From the NCBI GenBank assembly GCA_018433085.1, contig JAHDRW010000030.1, positions 1 to 64,000 on the forward strand: a stretch of 64,000 nucleotides of DNA, read 5' to 3'. This document shows positions 55,202 through 64,000 of the stretch, one piece after another. Numbering within the stretch: position 1 is the first letter of the stretch; every line of letters starts with the position of its first letter. The notes beneath the pieces were generated by a model. It made no database searches. It had not been told where the DNA came from and was given only the letters and a program-made list of their open reading frames with translations. A program made the position numbers and the translations under genes. The stretch comes from Deltaproteobacteria bacterium (GTDB lineage Bacteria; Desulfobacterota; Desulfomonilia; UBA1062).

Positions 55202-55599
55202 AGGGTTCGTGCCCTTTCTCGACCCCCTTTTTCGGCCAGGGGTTACAATCCCGAGCTTTCCGACGGCGAGAACCTTTCCGTATCGTTCTCCCGGCGCATG
55301 CCGCAGCCGCCCGGGGGCTCATAGAACAAGCGGCTGAAGGAGCGGGAGCCCATCGGGTACCGCGTGCCCGGTAATCTCAATCAGAATCCACCGCCCTTAT
55401 ATTCCATTTACCATTATAAGTATGGGACTGACCGGCGAATCTCAAGATGAACCGCCTGGGGGAGAATCCCGGCGTCCCCCAAGACAATGGGCCGGAGCTT
55501 CGCTGCCTGGGGACACCGGGGCCCTCTCCGGCGACCGGATAGAATGCTCCTTCGCCGCAGGGGGCCGCCGATGCTGCGGCCCCGGTCCGGGATAACCCG
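55202..55599. other. Intergenic region, no gene supported
   Basis: About 400 bases between the export lipoprotein start and the flavodiiron gene end. Short open frames lack homology. No RNA gene was recognised. The 3' part (55440-55560) is GC-rich with short inverted repeats that could end the flavodiiron transcript. Confidence 0.4.
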
Positions 55600-56793
55600 T
55601 CAGACGGAGAGGGCCCCGGCCATGTTTTTCCCGAGCGCAATGCACTCGTCCAGTTGATGTTCGTCAGGGGCGCACTTGACCTCTACGACGGGCTCCACGA
55701 GGGCCCAGGCGCTTTTTTCCACAAAACTCTTCAGGTTCTTCACTGCCCCGCCGGTCCAGCCGAACGACCCGAAGATGCCAAGGCTACGGTTTTTCAGCCC
55801 CTTTTCCTCAAGCAGCTCCACGAGACCTCTCATGGCAGGGAAGAGCCCCATCTCGTAGGTGCAACTCCCCAGGATGATGCCCTTGTATCGCCAGGCGTCA
55901 CGGATAACATAGGACGGGTGGGTGCGCGCGACATCGTGCATCCTGATCTCCCTGACCCCGGCCAGGGAGAGCCCCCGGCCCACCGCCTCGGCCATCTCCA
56001 GCGTGTTCCCGTACATGGAGGCGTAGGCCACCACCACGCCGGGCTCCGCCATGTACCTGCTCCACAGGTCGTACTTGTCCAGGATATAATTCGGGGCCTT
56101 TTTCCACACCGGGCCGTGGGTCGACGCAACCACCTTGATATCGATCCCCTGAAGCCTGGCCATGGCCTTCTGCACCATGGGGCTGTACTTGGCCACGATG
56201 TTGGAGAAGTACCGCAGGATCTCGTCGTCATACCGGGCGATATTGATCTCGTCGTCGAAGAGACCGCCGTCGAGCGTCTTGAAAGAGCCGAAGGCGTCGC
56301 CCGAGAAGAGCACCCGGGACGTCTCGTCGAAGGTCATCATGGTTTCCGGCCAGTGGACCATGGGGGTGAGGACGAACCGGAGCGTATGCCCGCCCAGGTC
56401 GAGCACGTCGCCGTCCGCGATGGTCGTGGTATCGGTCGTTATTCCGTAGAAATCCTTGACGAGGTCAAGGGTCTTCCTGTTGCCCACGATGTTCATCTCC
56501 GGGAAGAGCTGCTTCAGGATGGGAATCGACCCGGAGTGATCCGGCTCCATGTGGTTGATGATCAGGTAATCCACTTTCCGTCCGCCCTCGACAAGCCTCC
56601 TGACCTTTTTGAGGTACTGGGTCAGGTGGGTCTTTTTGACCGTGTCGATCAGGGCCGTCTTTCCGGCCCGGATAAGGTATGAGTTGTATGAGACTCCCTC
56701 GGGAAGCGGCCACTGGGCTTCGAAGAGGTCTGTTTCATGGTCGTTCACCCCTATCCAGTAAATGTCGTCTGTAATGGATATCGGATTGTGCAT
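55600..56793 (-). CDS. Flavodiiron (FprA-type) protein
   Basis: 397 residues. The beta-lactamase-like diiron domain carries NHMEPDHSG (His81, Glu83, Asp85, His86), MVHWPETM, SGDAFGSF and STHGPVW, supplying all usual iron ligands. The flavodoxin domain starts near 253 (VVVAYASMYGNTLEMAEA) and binds FMN. Flavodiiron proteins reduce O2 to water or NO to N2O and protect anaerobes. There is no fused rubredoxin. ATG follows AGGAGGACCGG. Confidence 0.93.
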   Translation of the reverse strand: MHNPISITDDIYWIGVNDHETDLFEAQWPLPEGVSYNSYLIRAGKTALIDTVKKTHLTQYLKKVRRLVEGGRKVDYLIINHMEPDHSGSIPILKQLFPEMNIVGNRKTLDLVKDFYGITTDTTTIADGDVLDLGGHTLRFVLTPMVHWPETMMTFDETSRVLFSGDAFGSFKTLDGGLFDDEINIARYDDEILRYFSNIVAKYSPMVQKAMARLQGIDIKVVASTHGPVWKKAPNYILDKYDLWSRYMAEPGVVVAYASMYGNTLEMAEAVGRGLSLAGVREIRMHDVARTHPSYVIRDAWRYKGIILGSCTYEMGLFPAMRGLVELLEEKGLKNRSLGIFGSFGWTGGAVKNLKSFVEKSAWALVEPVVEVKCAPDEHQLDECIALGKNMAGALSV

Positions 56794-56937
56794 GAACCGG
56801 TCCTCCTTTTCGTGTGCGCCCCTCCTCTTCTCCGGGAGAGCGTGATATGGGGGGGCCTGTCAAAAACTCATTCCCGGGCCTTTTACGAGCCATGAACATA
56901 TTCGGCCTTCCTTCTGAACCGCATTTGCAGACCATGG

Positions 56938-58281
56938 TCACATCACGATCATGAGTTGGATATCGCAGACGTTCGTGTTTGTGGGGCCGGTGATGAACAG
57001 CCCTCCTGCCCGCTCGAAAAAGTGATACGAGTCGTTGTTTTCCAGGTACGGTCCCGGATCCAGGCCGATCCGTGCGGCCTCGCCCGGCAGGCCCGGCCCG
57101 ACGAGAGCGCCTGCCGCGTCGGTGGGTCCGTCCGTTCCGTCGGTGCCTGCACTGAGAAAATAGATGCCCTCCGCGCCGGGTTGGTTATCGAAGAACTCGT
57201 TGAGGAAGGACAGCGCCATTTCCTGGTTCCGCCCGCCTTTCCCTGTCCCTCTGATGGTCACCGTGGTTTCCCCCCCGGCAACGATGAGCGCCGGCCGCGC
57301 GAAATCGGCGGTGCCCCGGCGGATGTCGCGGGCCACGGAGGCAAAGAATTTCGCCGCCTCCCGCGCCTCGCCGGTGAGCGTCGAGGTGAGGAGAACGGCC
57401 CGGTAGCCCAGATTCGCGCCCTGGTCCCGGGCGGCGCTGCACGCGGCCAGATTGTTGCCGAGCAGGACGTTGAGCACCCGGGAGAACACGGGATCGCCCT
57501 GCTTGGGCGTGTCGGGGACGTCGCCCTTTTCCCCGGATTCAAGGTATTGCACCACGGATTTGGGAAGCCTGTTGCGGATATGGTACCTGCTCACGATGTC
57601 GAGCGCCTGGGCATAGGTGCTGTCGTCGGGGACCGCTATCCCGGATGCGATGGTGTCGAGACGGTCGCCGACGACATCGGAGAGGATGATGTTGATCATC
57701 CGGGCCGGGAAGGAGGCCCGGGCGAAGCGACCGCCCTTTACCCGCGACAGGTGCTTGCGGATGCTGTTGATCTCCCCGATATCCGCTCCGGATTCCAGGA
57801 GCACTTTCGTGGTTTTCTGCTTGTCCTCAAGGCTGATGCCCTCGGGCGGAAGGCTGAACAGGGCCGATCCGCCCCCTGAAACGAGATTGAGAATCAGGGT
57901 TTTCTCATCCGCATCCGATGCAAGGTCGAACAGGGCCCCGGCCCCGGCGACACTGTTTTCGTCCGGGATGGGATGACCCGCCTGCATGACCCGTATGCGC
58001 TTCAGCGGCTCCGCATGGCCGTATTTCGTGACCACCATGCCCCGGGAGATCCTCTCGCCCAGAACCTCTTCCATTGCCTTGCCCATCTTTGAGGATGCCT
58101 TGCCGATGCCCAGGACCACGATGTCGCGGTAGGATCTTAGGTCCTCCCGGATCGTCCCGGCCTCGTTGGATATGACGAGGGTATCGTCTTCCACGGACAT
58201 GGAGCGTATGATCATCTCGTAGGGGTCGACACGCCTGAGCGCGTGAGAAAAGATCGATCGTATGTCGTTTTCCGGGTTCAT
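56938..58281 (-). CDS. Glycerate 2-kinase (MOFRL/DUF4147 family)
   Basis: 447 residues. N-terminal DUF4147 domain with VVLGIGKASSKMGKA, GHPIPDENSVAGA and NLVSGGGSALFSLP; C-terminal MOFRL domain with LIVAGGETTVTIRGTGKGGRNQEMALSF (in parts), SAGTDGTDGPTDAAGA and ITGPTNTNVCD. The family phosphorylates D-glycerate to 2-phosphoglycerate (or hydroxypyruvate-related substrates) with ATP. Neighbours give no pathway context. Confidence 0.92.
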   Translation of the reverse strand: MNPENDIRSIFSHALRRVDPYEMIIRSMSVEDDTLVISNEAGTIREDLRSYRDIVVLGIGKASSKMGKAMEEVLGERISRGMVVTKYGHAEPLKRIRVMQAGHPIPDENSVAGAGALFDLASDADEKTLILNLVSGGGSALFSLPPEGISLEDKQKTTKVLLESGADIGEINSIRKHLSRVKGGRFARASFPARMINIILSDVVGDRLDTIASGIAVPDDSTYAQALDIVSRYHIRNRLPKSVVQYLESGEKGDVPDTPKQGDPVFSRVLNVLLGNNLAACSAARDQGANLGYRAVLLTSTLTGEAREAAKFFASVARDIRRGTADFARPALIVAGGETTVTIRGTGKGGRNQEMALSFLNEFFDNQPGAEGIYFLSAGTDGTDGPTDAAGALVGPGLPGEAARIGLDPGPYLENNDSYHFFERAGGLFITGPTNTNVCDIQLMIVM

Positions 58282-58537
58282 TATCCCCCCTGCCTCTTAA
58301 GGAATATGTCATGGGGTCGCACAGCATCTTTTCAAAGGCGAAACACACAGCAGTATGTGGTCTTATTTATGACACACTCATCTTGGAGCTCAAGGCATAT
58401 TTTGTATTATCTATGCTAAATGTCTGAATTATAGAGAATAAATATGTTGTTTTGCAGGTGTTTTCTTTTTGTTATGGTGTGGGCCAGACAGAGCCGGTGC
58501 TCAAGGAATGGGGCGGCCGGCGGAAGGTAAGCAGCTT

Positions 58538-59464
58538 GTGAAAAAAGACAGACCGGCAGTCAGCCGCATGGGTGAGTCAAGGGTGCACGCCAACGGGGTG
58601 GACGTGGTCTACGACACCTTCGGGGATGAGTCCGATCCGGCCCTGCTGCTCATCATGGGGCTGAGCACCCAGATGATCGTGTGGGAAGACGAATTCTGTG
58701 AACGGCTTGCAGGCAGAGGACTTTTCGTTGTCCGCTTCGACAACCGGGACGCGGGGAGATCCTCCAATTTCGACCCGCCGGGCATGCAGGGCCTGCGCAG
58801 CGTTTTCAACGGCGGGCAGACAGGAATTGCCTATACGCTCGACGACATGGCGGACGATACCCTCGGCCTCATGGATGCCCTGGACATTGCCTCCGCTCAC
58901 GTGGTCGGGGCCTCGATGGGGGGAATGATCGCGCAGATTCTGGCCCTGAAACATCCCGTGCGCGTGCGGACACTCACGCTCATCATGTCTTCCTCGGGCA
59001 ATCCCTTTCTTCCCACTCCCAGGCCCGAGGCCTTGAGGGTTCTCTTCAAGCCTTTCCCGACCCGGCGTGAGCCGTACATCGAGTATTTCCTCGAGACATG
59101 GCGGGTGCTGAACGGCGGGGAGATACCCGTTGACAGAGACCGGATGCGCAGACTGGCCGAACGATCGTTCGAGCGGGGCGTGTCGCCGGGGGGGAGCGCC
59201 CGGCAGCTCGCGGCCATATTCGCTGCCGGGAACAGGAAGAGCTCGCTCGCGTCGCTTGAAGTCCCCACGCTGGTCGTGCACGGCGACGCGGACCCCCTTC
59301 TGCCCGTCGAGTGCGGAATCGATCTTGCCGAGAGCATTCCCGGGTCGCGGCTCAAGATCATCAAGGGCATGGGTCACTGGCTTGCGCCCGCGGTCTGGAA
59401 TGAGGTTATCGAGGCCATGGACCGGCACATCCGCTGTGCAGGTAGGCCCGGGTGTCCTCCGTGA
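58538..59464 (+). CDS. Alpha/beta hydrolase
   Basis: 308 residues from a GTG at 58538 with GGAAGG upstream; ATG 58508 abuts AAGGA and ATG 58568 has no ribosome site. Catalytic triad: Ser in VVGASMGG, Asp in VVHGDADPLLPV, His in KGMGHWLAP. The N-terminal strand block (DPALLLIMGLS, RFDNRDAGRSS) is typical of the pimeloyl-ester esterase/haloperoxidase-like group. Substrate unknown. Confidence 0.87.
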   Translation: MKKDRPAVSRMGESRVHANGVDVVYDTFGDESDPALLLIMGLSTQMIVWEDEFCERLAGRGLFVVRFDNRDAGRSSNFDPPGMQGLRSVFNGGQTGIAYTLDDMADDTLGLMDALDIASAHVVGASMGGMIAQILALKHPVRVRTLTLIMSSSGNPFLPTPRPEALRVLFKPFPTRREPYIEYFLETWRVLNGGEIPVDRDRMRRLAERSFERGVSPGGSARQLAAIFAAGNRKSSLASLEVPTLVVHGDADPLLPVECGIDLAESIPGSRLKIIKGMGHWLAPAVWNEVIEAMDRHIRCAGRPGCPP

Positions 59465-59636
59465 ATGCCTTTCATCGCGAGGAGCCATGCCTTCCGCGCT
59501 CTTCCCGCAGTGGGCTCATCAAGGATGCCGCCCCCATTGTTTTTCAGGTGCGCGGCTCTTCTGCGAGTTCTTGATTCCTGACGCCTTTTCCCCTATCAGA
59601 TACAGGGAAAAGCATGTGAACAGGTAGGAGTATCGT

Positions 59637-60146
59637 ATGGGAAAGATTCGCAGCACTCTCGATATCGTTATGGAACGGACCCGGGGCATGAGCATGTCCC
59701 GGGAAGACAGGGACAGGCTCCGGGAAAAAGGGCTGTCCGACAAGGCAAGGGCCTGGGTGCAAAGATATCTCGACGACAGGATGACCTGGGAAGAGGTCGA
59801 GACCCGGCTCGATGCCGCGGGGGAAGACAAGCCCCTGCTTTCCGCCCTGCTGAAGGGCGAGCTTGTCTCGAATATCCGTCCGGGCGGTGACAACGCACGG
59901 CCCGTCCATGCCCTTAACAGACTCGGCAGGGCCGGCCGGGACCGGATCACGACGATCATCGGCGATCACGAGCAGGCGTTGAACCGCCGGATGACCCGGC
60001 ACCTGGAACTCCTCAGGACCCGGCTTGAAGACGAGGGGATCAAGGGGACATCCGTCATCCCCAACGCGGCAAAGGACCCATCCTGGCAGGATGTTGTCCG
60101 CGAGGCGCAGGAACGACTTACCGCCGAGCTTCGCGCCCTCCTATAG
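59637..60146 (+). CDS. Hypothetical helical protein
   Basis: 169 residues, highly charged and mostly helical, with no membrane segment (motifs MGKIRSTLDIVMERT, REDRDRLREKGLSDKARAW, RMTWEEVETRLD). The ATG follows AGGAG. Its stop overlaps the stop of the converging MBL-fold gene by 6 bases. The first residues resemble other short hypothetical proteins of anaerobic Deltaproteobacteria, but I do not recognise a named family. Confidence 0.65.
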   Translation: MGKIRSTLDIVMERTRGMSMSREDRDRLREKGLSDKARAWVQRYLDDRMTWEEVETRLDAAGEDKPLLSALLKGELVSNIRPGGDNARPVHALNRLGRAGRDRITTIIGDHEQALNRRMTRHLELLRTRLEDEGIKGTSVIPNAAKDPSWQDVVREAQERLTAELRALL

Positions 60147-60788
60147 AGAGCGGAACCAGTAGTCCCGGATGACCCTGAAGTTCTCCCGGACCGGCTCCTT
60201 CCCGGCGATGACGTCGCCGTGACCGCTCAGGAGGTATTCGACGTCCAGGTCCATGATCTTCTCTATGCTCTCCTTGAGCCTCTCCCCGCTTCCGCCGGGC
60301 AGGTCGGTCCGGCCGACGCCCTGCGAAAACACCAGATCGCCCGAGAAGAGCACCTTTTTCGCGGGCCAGTACAGGCACATGGAACCCGGGGTGTGACCCG
60401 GGGTATCGATGACGTCGAAGTGGTCGCTGCCGACGTCCAGGCCACCCTCCTGGAGGAAGAAGTCCGGTTCCAGTTCCCGGGAGCGGCTCCCGGTGAGCTC
60501 TATGATATAGTCGTACTCGGTCCGGCTCATCGTGAACCGGGAGGTGTCCTTCAGGAAGACGGCCGCCTCCACGTGATCGGGATGACCGTGGGTGGCCAGC
60601 ACGAGGTCGATATCCGGCAGGGACACCCGGAGGGCATCCAGGCCCTGCTGGACATTCGCGAAAAGGTGAGCGTGCCCCGGATCGATCAGGATCTTCTTCG
60701 ATGCATCGATGAAGTAGGTGTTGCAGTTGTTCTGCGAGTAGTCGTCCCAGATGAACCCGTACAGGCCTTCGAATATTTTTATCATCAT
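60141..60788 (-). CDS. MBL-fold metallohydrolase
   Basis: 215 residues. The ATG at 60788 (AAGGA upstream) avoids a Pro-rich extension. Metal motif HGHPDHVEA, then DTPGHTPGS, LFSGDLVF and the final histidine in LSGHGD are intact, giving a glyoxalase II-like dinuclear site. Likely a thioester or ester hydrolase; substrate unknown. Confidence 0.88.
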   Translation of the reverse strand: MMIKIFEGLYGFIWDDYSQNNCNTYFIDASKKILIDPGHAHLFANVQQGLDALRVSLPDIDLVLATHGHPDHVEAAVFLKDTSRFTMSRTEYDYIIELTGSRSRELEPDFFLQEGGLDVGSDHFDVIDTPGHTPGSMCLYWPAKKVLFSGDLVFSQGVGRTDLPGGSGERLKESIEKIMDLDVEYLLSGHGDVIAGKEPVRENFRVIRDYWFRSL

Positions 60789-60909
60789 CTCTTCGTTCCT
60801 TATCCTTCGTAGCGGGTGCGAAGGAGGACTCAAGAGGACGGCCGGAGAAGGGGGCTGCCCCGTCATGGATAATCCGGCCGCGGCACAGGCCCTTCTGAAG
60901 GCCGGGGTG

Positions 60910-61488
60910 TTATCCTTCGCCCTTCAGGCCGATCTCATCGGCGGCCTCTCTCATACCCATAATAGTGTCTTCTACGAGCGCGGACACCTCCACTCCCAGC
61001 ATCTCGGCGCCCCTGGTGACGATCGACCGGTCAACCCCCGCGGCAAAGGCGGGAGATTTCCATTTTTTCATGACAGACTTGGTCGTGAGATCCATGACGC
61101 TCTTGGACGGCCGCACCAGGGCGCTCGCCGCCACGAGGCCGGTGAGCTCGTCTATCGCGTACAGGGTCTTCTCGAGCCTGCTCACGGGCTCCACGTCGGA
61201 GCATATGCCCCACCCGTGGGAAACCACCGCCCGGATATAGTCCTCGGGCCATCCATGCCGCTCCAGTATCTCCCGGGTCTTGGTGCAGTGTTGGTCCGGG
61301 TATTGCTCGTAATCGAGGTCGTGCACCAGCCCGATGATTCCCCACTTCTCCTCGTCTTCGCCTGCCTTGCGGGCCATGTAGCGCATCACGGCCTCTACGG
61401 CGTAAGCGTGTTTCTGCAGATTGTCTGTCCTGGTATATTCAAGCAGAAGGCTGAGCGCGTCATCGCGACTCGGGACATATGAAGACAT
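60910..61488 (-). CDS. HD-domain phosphohydrolase
   Basis: 192 residues; AGGAGGACCGC precedes the ATG. HD motif: His in NLQKHAYAVEAVMR, HD pair in IGLVHDLDYE, then VVSHGW and the final Asp in YAIDELTGLV. It belongs to the HDIG-related hydrolases of the YqeK/KtrA-neighbour type that hydrolyse nucleotides or second messengers; substrate unknown. Confidence 0.87.
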   Translation of the reverse strand: MSSYVPSRDDALSLLLEYTRTDNLQKHAYAVEAVMRYMARKAGEDEEKWGIIGLVHDLDYEQYPDQHCTKTREILERHGWPEDYIRAVVSHGWGICSDVEPVSRLEKTLYAIDELTGLVAASALVRPSKSVMDLTTKSVMKKWKSPAFAAGVDRSIVTRGAEMLGVEVSALVEDTIMGMREAADEIGLKGEG

Positions 61489-61806
61489 GCGGTCCTCCTT
61501 TCAGATTGTTTGATTTCTTACTATGGTTTTTTTGTAAATGCCATGCAAGGAAAAATCTCCCGCTTATCCCTGAAGGGAAGTAATGAAGCCCGATCATGCT
61601 TACCAGGCAACGGTCTTGTGGGTGATAGCACTCACGGGCAACCGGCTGATCGATCAAATACAGCGTAGATGGGCAAACAAATTCTCCGAAAACGGGGGAA
61701 ATTGGGAAAATATTTACACTTCCCGGCCGGGTAGCGGCGGATAGAAAGGCCTCTGAAAATGATATAACGCAAAGAAATAACTAGTAAAATAAGGTTAAGT
61801 TACAAT

Positions 61807-61822
61807 TGGCATGGCTCTTGAA
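61807..61822 (+). promoter_or_regulatory. Near-match to a sigma-54 promoter
   Basis: TTGGCATGGCTCTTGAAT has the -24 GG (61808-61809) and TGGCATG, but the -12 dinucleotide at the right distance is GA instead of GC. One mismatch in an otherwise good site. Confidence 0.3.
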
Positions 61823-61838
61823 TAATTACAGTCTGCTT

Positions 61839-61869
61839 GGATGTTTCGCCTGCTCGATACGAAACATCC
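61839..61869 (+). promoter_or_regulatory. 10-bp perfect hairpin in the 5' leader
   Basis: GGATGTTTCG (61839-61848) and CGAAACATCC (61860-61869) with an 11-base loop, 30 bp before the ATG. No T-run follows, so it is more likely an operator or an RNA element than a terminator. Confidence 0.45.
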
Positions 61870-61898
61870 GTAAAAAAACGCTATACAAGGGGAAAAAG

Positions 61899-62258
61899 AT
61901 GAGAGCACCAATTTTAGGGGTTACGGCTATCGTGGGTATCGTGGCCGTAACCCTATTTTTTATGCTGGCGCGGGAAAGCGAGGCGCGTATCACCCGTGCG
62001 GGTGCTCCCTATCATCAATATAAGCTGCAGTATTCATACAACGGAAAGATCTGGCACGACCTGATCGTTATCGAGAACGGGGATATCTCAAAACACATCA
62101 AGTACCTGCGGAAGGAAGACCGGTTGCCCTCGCTGCGATACTGGTATTCCTACATCGATGACGAGGGAATACAGCGCTACCACAGCATTCCGCTCACCGT
62201 AGACGGGAGGCCGAGGCTTCAGGCGAACAATGCGCCGGCAAAGGAAAAAAGGGGGTAG
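61899..62258 (+). CDS. Small exported or membrane-anchored hypothetical protein
   Basis: 119 residues from ATG 61899 (AAGGGG upstream). One N-terminal hydrophobic segment (ILGVTAIVGIVAVTLFFML) is followed by a basic soluble domain with many aromatic residues (YHQYKLQYSYNGKIWHDL in part, LRYWYSYIDDEG). No family recognised. It sits behind a conspicuous leader with a hairpin and converges on the M24 peptidase gene. Confidence 0.65.
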   Translation: MRAPILGVTAIVGIVAVTLFFMLARESEARITRAGAPYHQYKLQYSYNGKIWHDLIVIENGDISKHIKYLRKEDRLPSLRYWYSYIDDEGIQRYHSIPLTVDGRPRLQANNAPAKEKRG

Positions 62259-62351
62259 ACCCCCTGGGGCGTGTCGTGACCCGTGGAACGGGCATGACCG
62301 GGAATTACAGGTATTTTCTATAATTTTTTAAAGTTTTACCCTATTCCTCCT

Positions 62352-62390
62352 CAGGCCGCAACCTTACCCTGCAATTGAGGTTGCGGCCTG
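62352..62390. terminator. 13-bp perfect hairpin between converging genes
   Basis: CAGGCCGCAACCT (62352-62364) and AGGTTGCGGCCTG (62378-62390) are perfect complements with a 13-base loop. It lies between two converging genes and probably acts as a bidirectional terminator, although no T-run follows on either side. TTTTTTAAAGTTTTA lies 25 bases upstream. Confidence 0.5.
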
Positions 62391-62482
62391 CTCCCTCACA
62401 AAGCTCCCGCTTTCGCGAAAGGAAGGAGGCAAAGAGGGTGGATCTCCCCTCCGTTCGCCGGGAAAAGGGCCGGACCCTTCAT

Positions 62483-63706
62483 CTACTCGATGACTTCCAC
62501 CTTCAGGCCGAATCTGGAGAGTGTCTCGCAACCGTGTTTGCCGATGAGGATGGGGTTTTCGTACCGGAAGCCGGTGTTCTCCTGGGGACACGCATACTGC
62601 ATGGCGCAGATGACGATCTCGTTTTCCCGGTAGGTGTGGTCGGGGTTGGTCCAATAGGGCATGGGTCCGTCATTCATGCCGATCCGCCATTCGTCTCCCA
62701 TCATGCCGATACCGTGCTCGAACCCGGGAACCATGAACTCGGCAAATCCCCGGGTTTCTGCGAAGTCCATCATCTCTTCTGCAATGCTCACCGGAGACGC
62801 GCCCGCCTTATATGCCTTGAGCGTGCCCGAGACGATATCCAGGAAATTCCGTGCATGCCAGAGCTGCCGTTTGGTGGCGCGTCCGATGAGATAGTTGTGC
62901 GCATGATCGCCAAGGGCGAGCTTAAACATGGCGTGGATATCCACCATGAGCCCGTCGCCTGATTTTAACTTTCTGGTCGTTGCCGGGGTACAGGCCCCGC
63001 CGGCGAGCCCGGTGCGATAGCCGCTGGCGATTTCATTGCCCCCGGTAAAGGACCATTCCCACACACTGCCTGCCCGGCGCATAGCCAGTGCCGCGATTCC
63101 CGCAATCTCCGTCTCCGTCATGCCCTTCCATCCACCATGGGAGATGGCTTCCTTCACCGCCCGGTGTCCCTTGTCCACGATCCGGGATGCCTCCCTGAAG
63201 CGGTTGATGGTTCCCTGGTCCTTGACGAGGGAGAGACCGTCGATGATGTGGTGTGCATTCACCAGGCTGAATCCGGACAACGATTCCTTGAAGCATTCAT
63301 GCTCGTAATGGGTGAGGTTGCCTTCGGGCAGGTAGTTGGACATGCCGTTTTCCACACCAATGCGGCCCTTCTGCAGACCCAGGGTGTCCCTGATGAAATC
63401 GGAAATCTGCGTGATCTGGTCCATTCCGCCCAGGGGGGCGTATCCGAGCACATGGTCCTCGTCGAGCCACGAATCATCAGCCACGCGGGCCGCGTCGATG
63501 ACAAAGGTGAAAACCGTGGGAAGGCCTTGTGCCGGGATCACGATATAGGATCTCCACGGGCAGAAGGCATCCGTTACCCAGGAGAGCGTCCTCAGCCGGG
63601 AGCCGAGGTAGACATCGATGTCCTCGGCCGCCATCCTTTCCTGGATCTGCAAGAGACGCTGGGGAAAATCGATGAAATACGGATCGTTCAGCGCGGTTTT
63701 CTTCAT
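62483..63706 (-). CDS. M24-family metallopeptidase (Xaa-Pro aminopeptidase/creatinase fold)
   Basis: 407 residues from ATG 63706 (AAGGAGG upstream). An N-terminal creatinase-like domain (DIDVYLGSRLRTLSWVTDA in part, about 15-160) precedes the pita-bread catalytic domain. Metal ligands are recognisable: Asp in DGLMVDIHAMF and GDHAHN, His in GFEHGIGMMGDE, Glu in YRENEIVIC and ENTGFRYENPIL. Both metal sites seem complete. The family includes prolidases, creatinase and DMSP lyase DddP, so the substrate is not fixed. It starts 17 bp after the SCP2-type gene. Confidence 0.85.
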   Translation of the reverse strand: MKKTALNDPYFIDFPQRLLQIQERMAAEDIDVYLGSRLRTLSWVTDAFCPWRSYIVIPAQGLPTVFTFVIDAARVADDSWLDEDHVLGYAPLGGMDQITQISDFIRDTLGLQKGRIGVENGMSNYLPEGNLTHYEHECFKESLSGFSLVNAHHIIDGLSLVKDQGTINRFREASRIVDKGHRAVKEAISHGGWKGMTETEIAGIAALAMRRAGSVWEWSFTGGNEIASGYRTGLAGGACTPATTRKLKSGDGLMVDIHAMFKLALGDHAHNYLIGRATKRQLWHARNFLDIVSGTLKAYKAGASPVSIAEEMMDFAETRGFAEFMVPGFEHGIGMMGDEWRIGMNDGPMPYWTNPDHTYRENEIVICAMQYACPQENTGFRYENPILIGKHGCETLSRFGLKVEVIE

Positions 63707-63723
63707 GATCGACGGCCTCCTTC

Positions 63724-64000
63724 TCAATAGGCGGTGGGGATCTGGGACATGATCTTGTTGATCCTGTCCGAAAGCGACGCGAGCTTGAGGGCCTTCACCA
63801 TATTCCCCTTGAGCCTGAGCTTGCCGCTCATGAGCGCCCGCTGCGACGTGACGATGCCCTGCGTGACCCTGGCGAAGAGGTCGTAGCTGCCGGTGATCGA
63901 AAACTCGGCCTGAGGCGGATCGCCCGTATCGACCTCCACCTGGGTGATGACGCCGTCCACACAGGTGAAATGGAGGTATTTGTCCGTGCCGTCCGGACAG
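63724..64000 (-). CDS. SCP2 sterol-binding-domain protein (5' end cut by the window)
   Basis: The last 91 codons are visible; the frame is open to the window edge, so the start lies beyond it. The C-terminal SCP2 motifs are clear: FSITGSYDLFARVTQG, ALMSGKLRLKGNMVKALKLA and the ending INKIMSQIPTAY. SCP2 domains bind lipids or acyl-CoA. It is transcribed into the M24 peptidase gene, which begins 17 bp downstream. Confidence 0.82.
   Translation of the reverse strand, partial: CPDGTDKYLHFTCVDGVITQVEVDTGDPPQAEFSITGSYDLFARVTQGIVTSQRALMSGKLRLKGNMVKALKLASLSDRINKIMSQIPTAY

Larger units (their letters stand above)
61489..61898. other. Intergenic control region of the small exported protein
   Basis: About 410 bases, AT-rich in the 3' half. 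It holds a near-match to a sigma-54 promoter (61807-61822) and a 10-bp perfect hairpin (61839-61869). Nothing coding is supported. Confidence 0.5.

Overview
The window is about 64 kb of GC-rich bacterial chromosome. It opens inside rpoA, followed by rplQ, the usual end of the large ribosomal-protein operon. Several signs point to a Desulfobacterota (former Deltaproteobacteria) genome, probably an anaerobic fatty-acid or aromatic-degrading lineage: delta-60 repeats, a PEP-CTERM protein behind a sigma-54 promoter, orphan NDP-forming acyl-CoA synthetase subunits, a flavodiiron protein, B12-type radical SAM and GH57 enzymes, and hypAB. This placement is inference; no 16S gene is present. I found no tRNA, rRNA, CRISPR array, intact insertion sequence or prophage.

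Layout. 1-2.2 kb: rpoA (5' end cut), rplQ and a solitary ECF-type ATPase. 2.4-5.1 kb: a TerC-family membrane protein and an ABC-F ATPase, separated by a REP-like palindrome. 5.3-8.1 kb: a frameshifted DUF4325 remnant and a lipoprotein with seven delta-60 repeats. 8.3-12.1 kb: a CBS-PAS-PAS-AAA-Fis sigma-54 activator divergent from a thiolase-like protein. 12.3-20.8 kb: small membrane proteins, a nucleotide-sugar dehydrogenase, a short pyruvate-kinase-like protein, a lipoprotein, DUF3795, a patatin and a bacterioferritin. 20.8-25.5 kb: an amidohydrolase, a PolX-like HhH protein, a CDF transporter and a PQQ-type sugar dehydrogenase.

25.9-27.9 kb holds the most unusual locus: six intact tandem genes for ~62-residue DUF2795 proteins, spaced about 290 bp apart, plus a decayed seventh unit exactly where the spacing doubles. 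28-41 kb: a radical SAM protein, a GH57 glucan enzyme, a phospholipase-C-like protein, two orphan acyl-CoA ligase alpha-like proteins around a PadR regulator with a palindromic operator, a second REP palindrome with a 15-bp tandem repeat, a CBS protein, a YchF-like NTPase, a cupin, a GDSL esterase and the PEP-CTERM protein. 41-46.9 kb: hypB/hypA, a YprB-like nuclease, a metzincin-like lipoprotein, the overlapping PA2779/PA2778/TPR trio and DUF4870. 47-52 kb: an outer-membrane barrel protein, an Mla/Pqi-type lipid transport operon and a YkgJ protein. 52.4-53.7 kb: a chemoreceptor pseudogene. 53.9-64 kb: a Rho-N-like protein, a polysaccharide export lipoprotein, a flavodiiron protein, glycerate 2-kinase, hydrolases, an HD protein and an M24 peptidase/SCP2 pair cut by the window end.

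Most genes are housekeeping or metabolic singletons. The clear functional groups are the lipid-transport operon (47.6-51.3 kb), the PA2778/PA2779 trio, hypAB, the PadR/acyl-CoA ligase group and the DUF2795 array.
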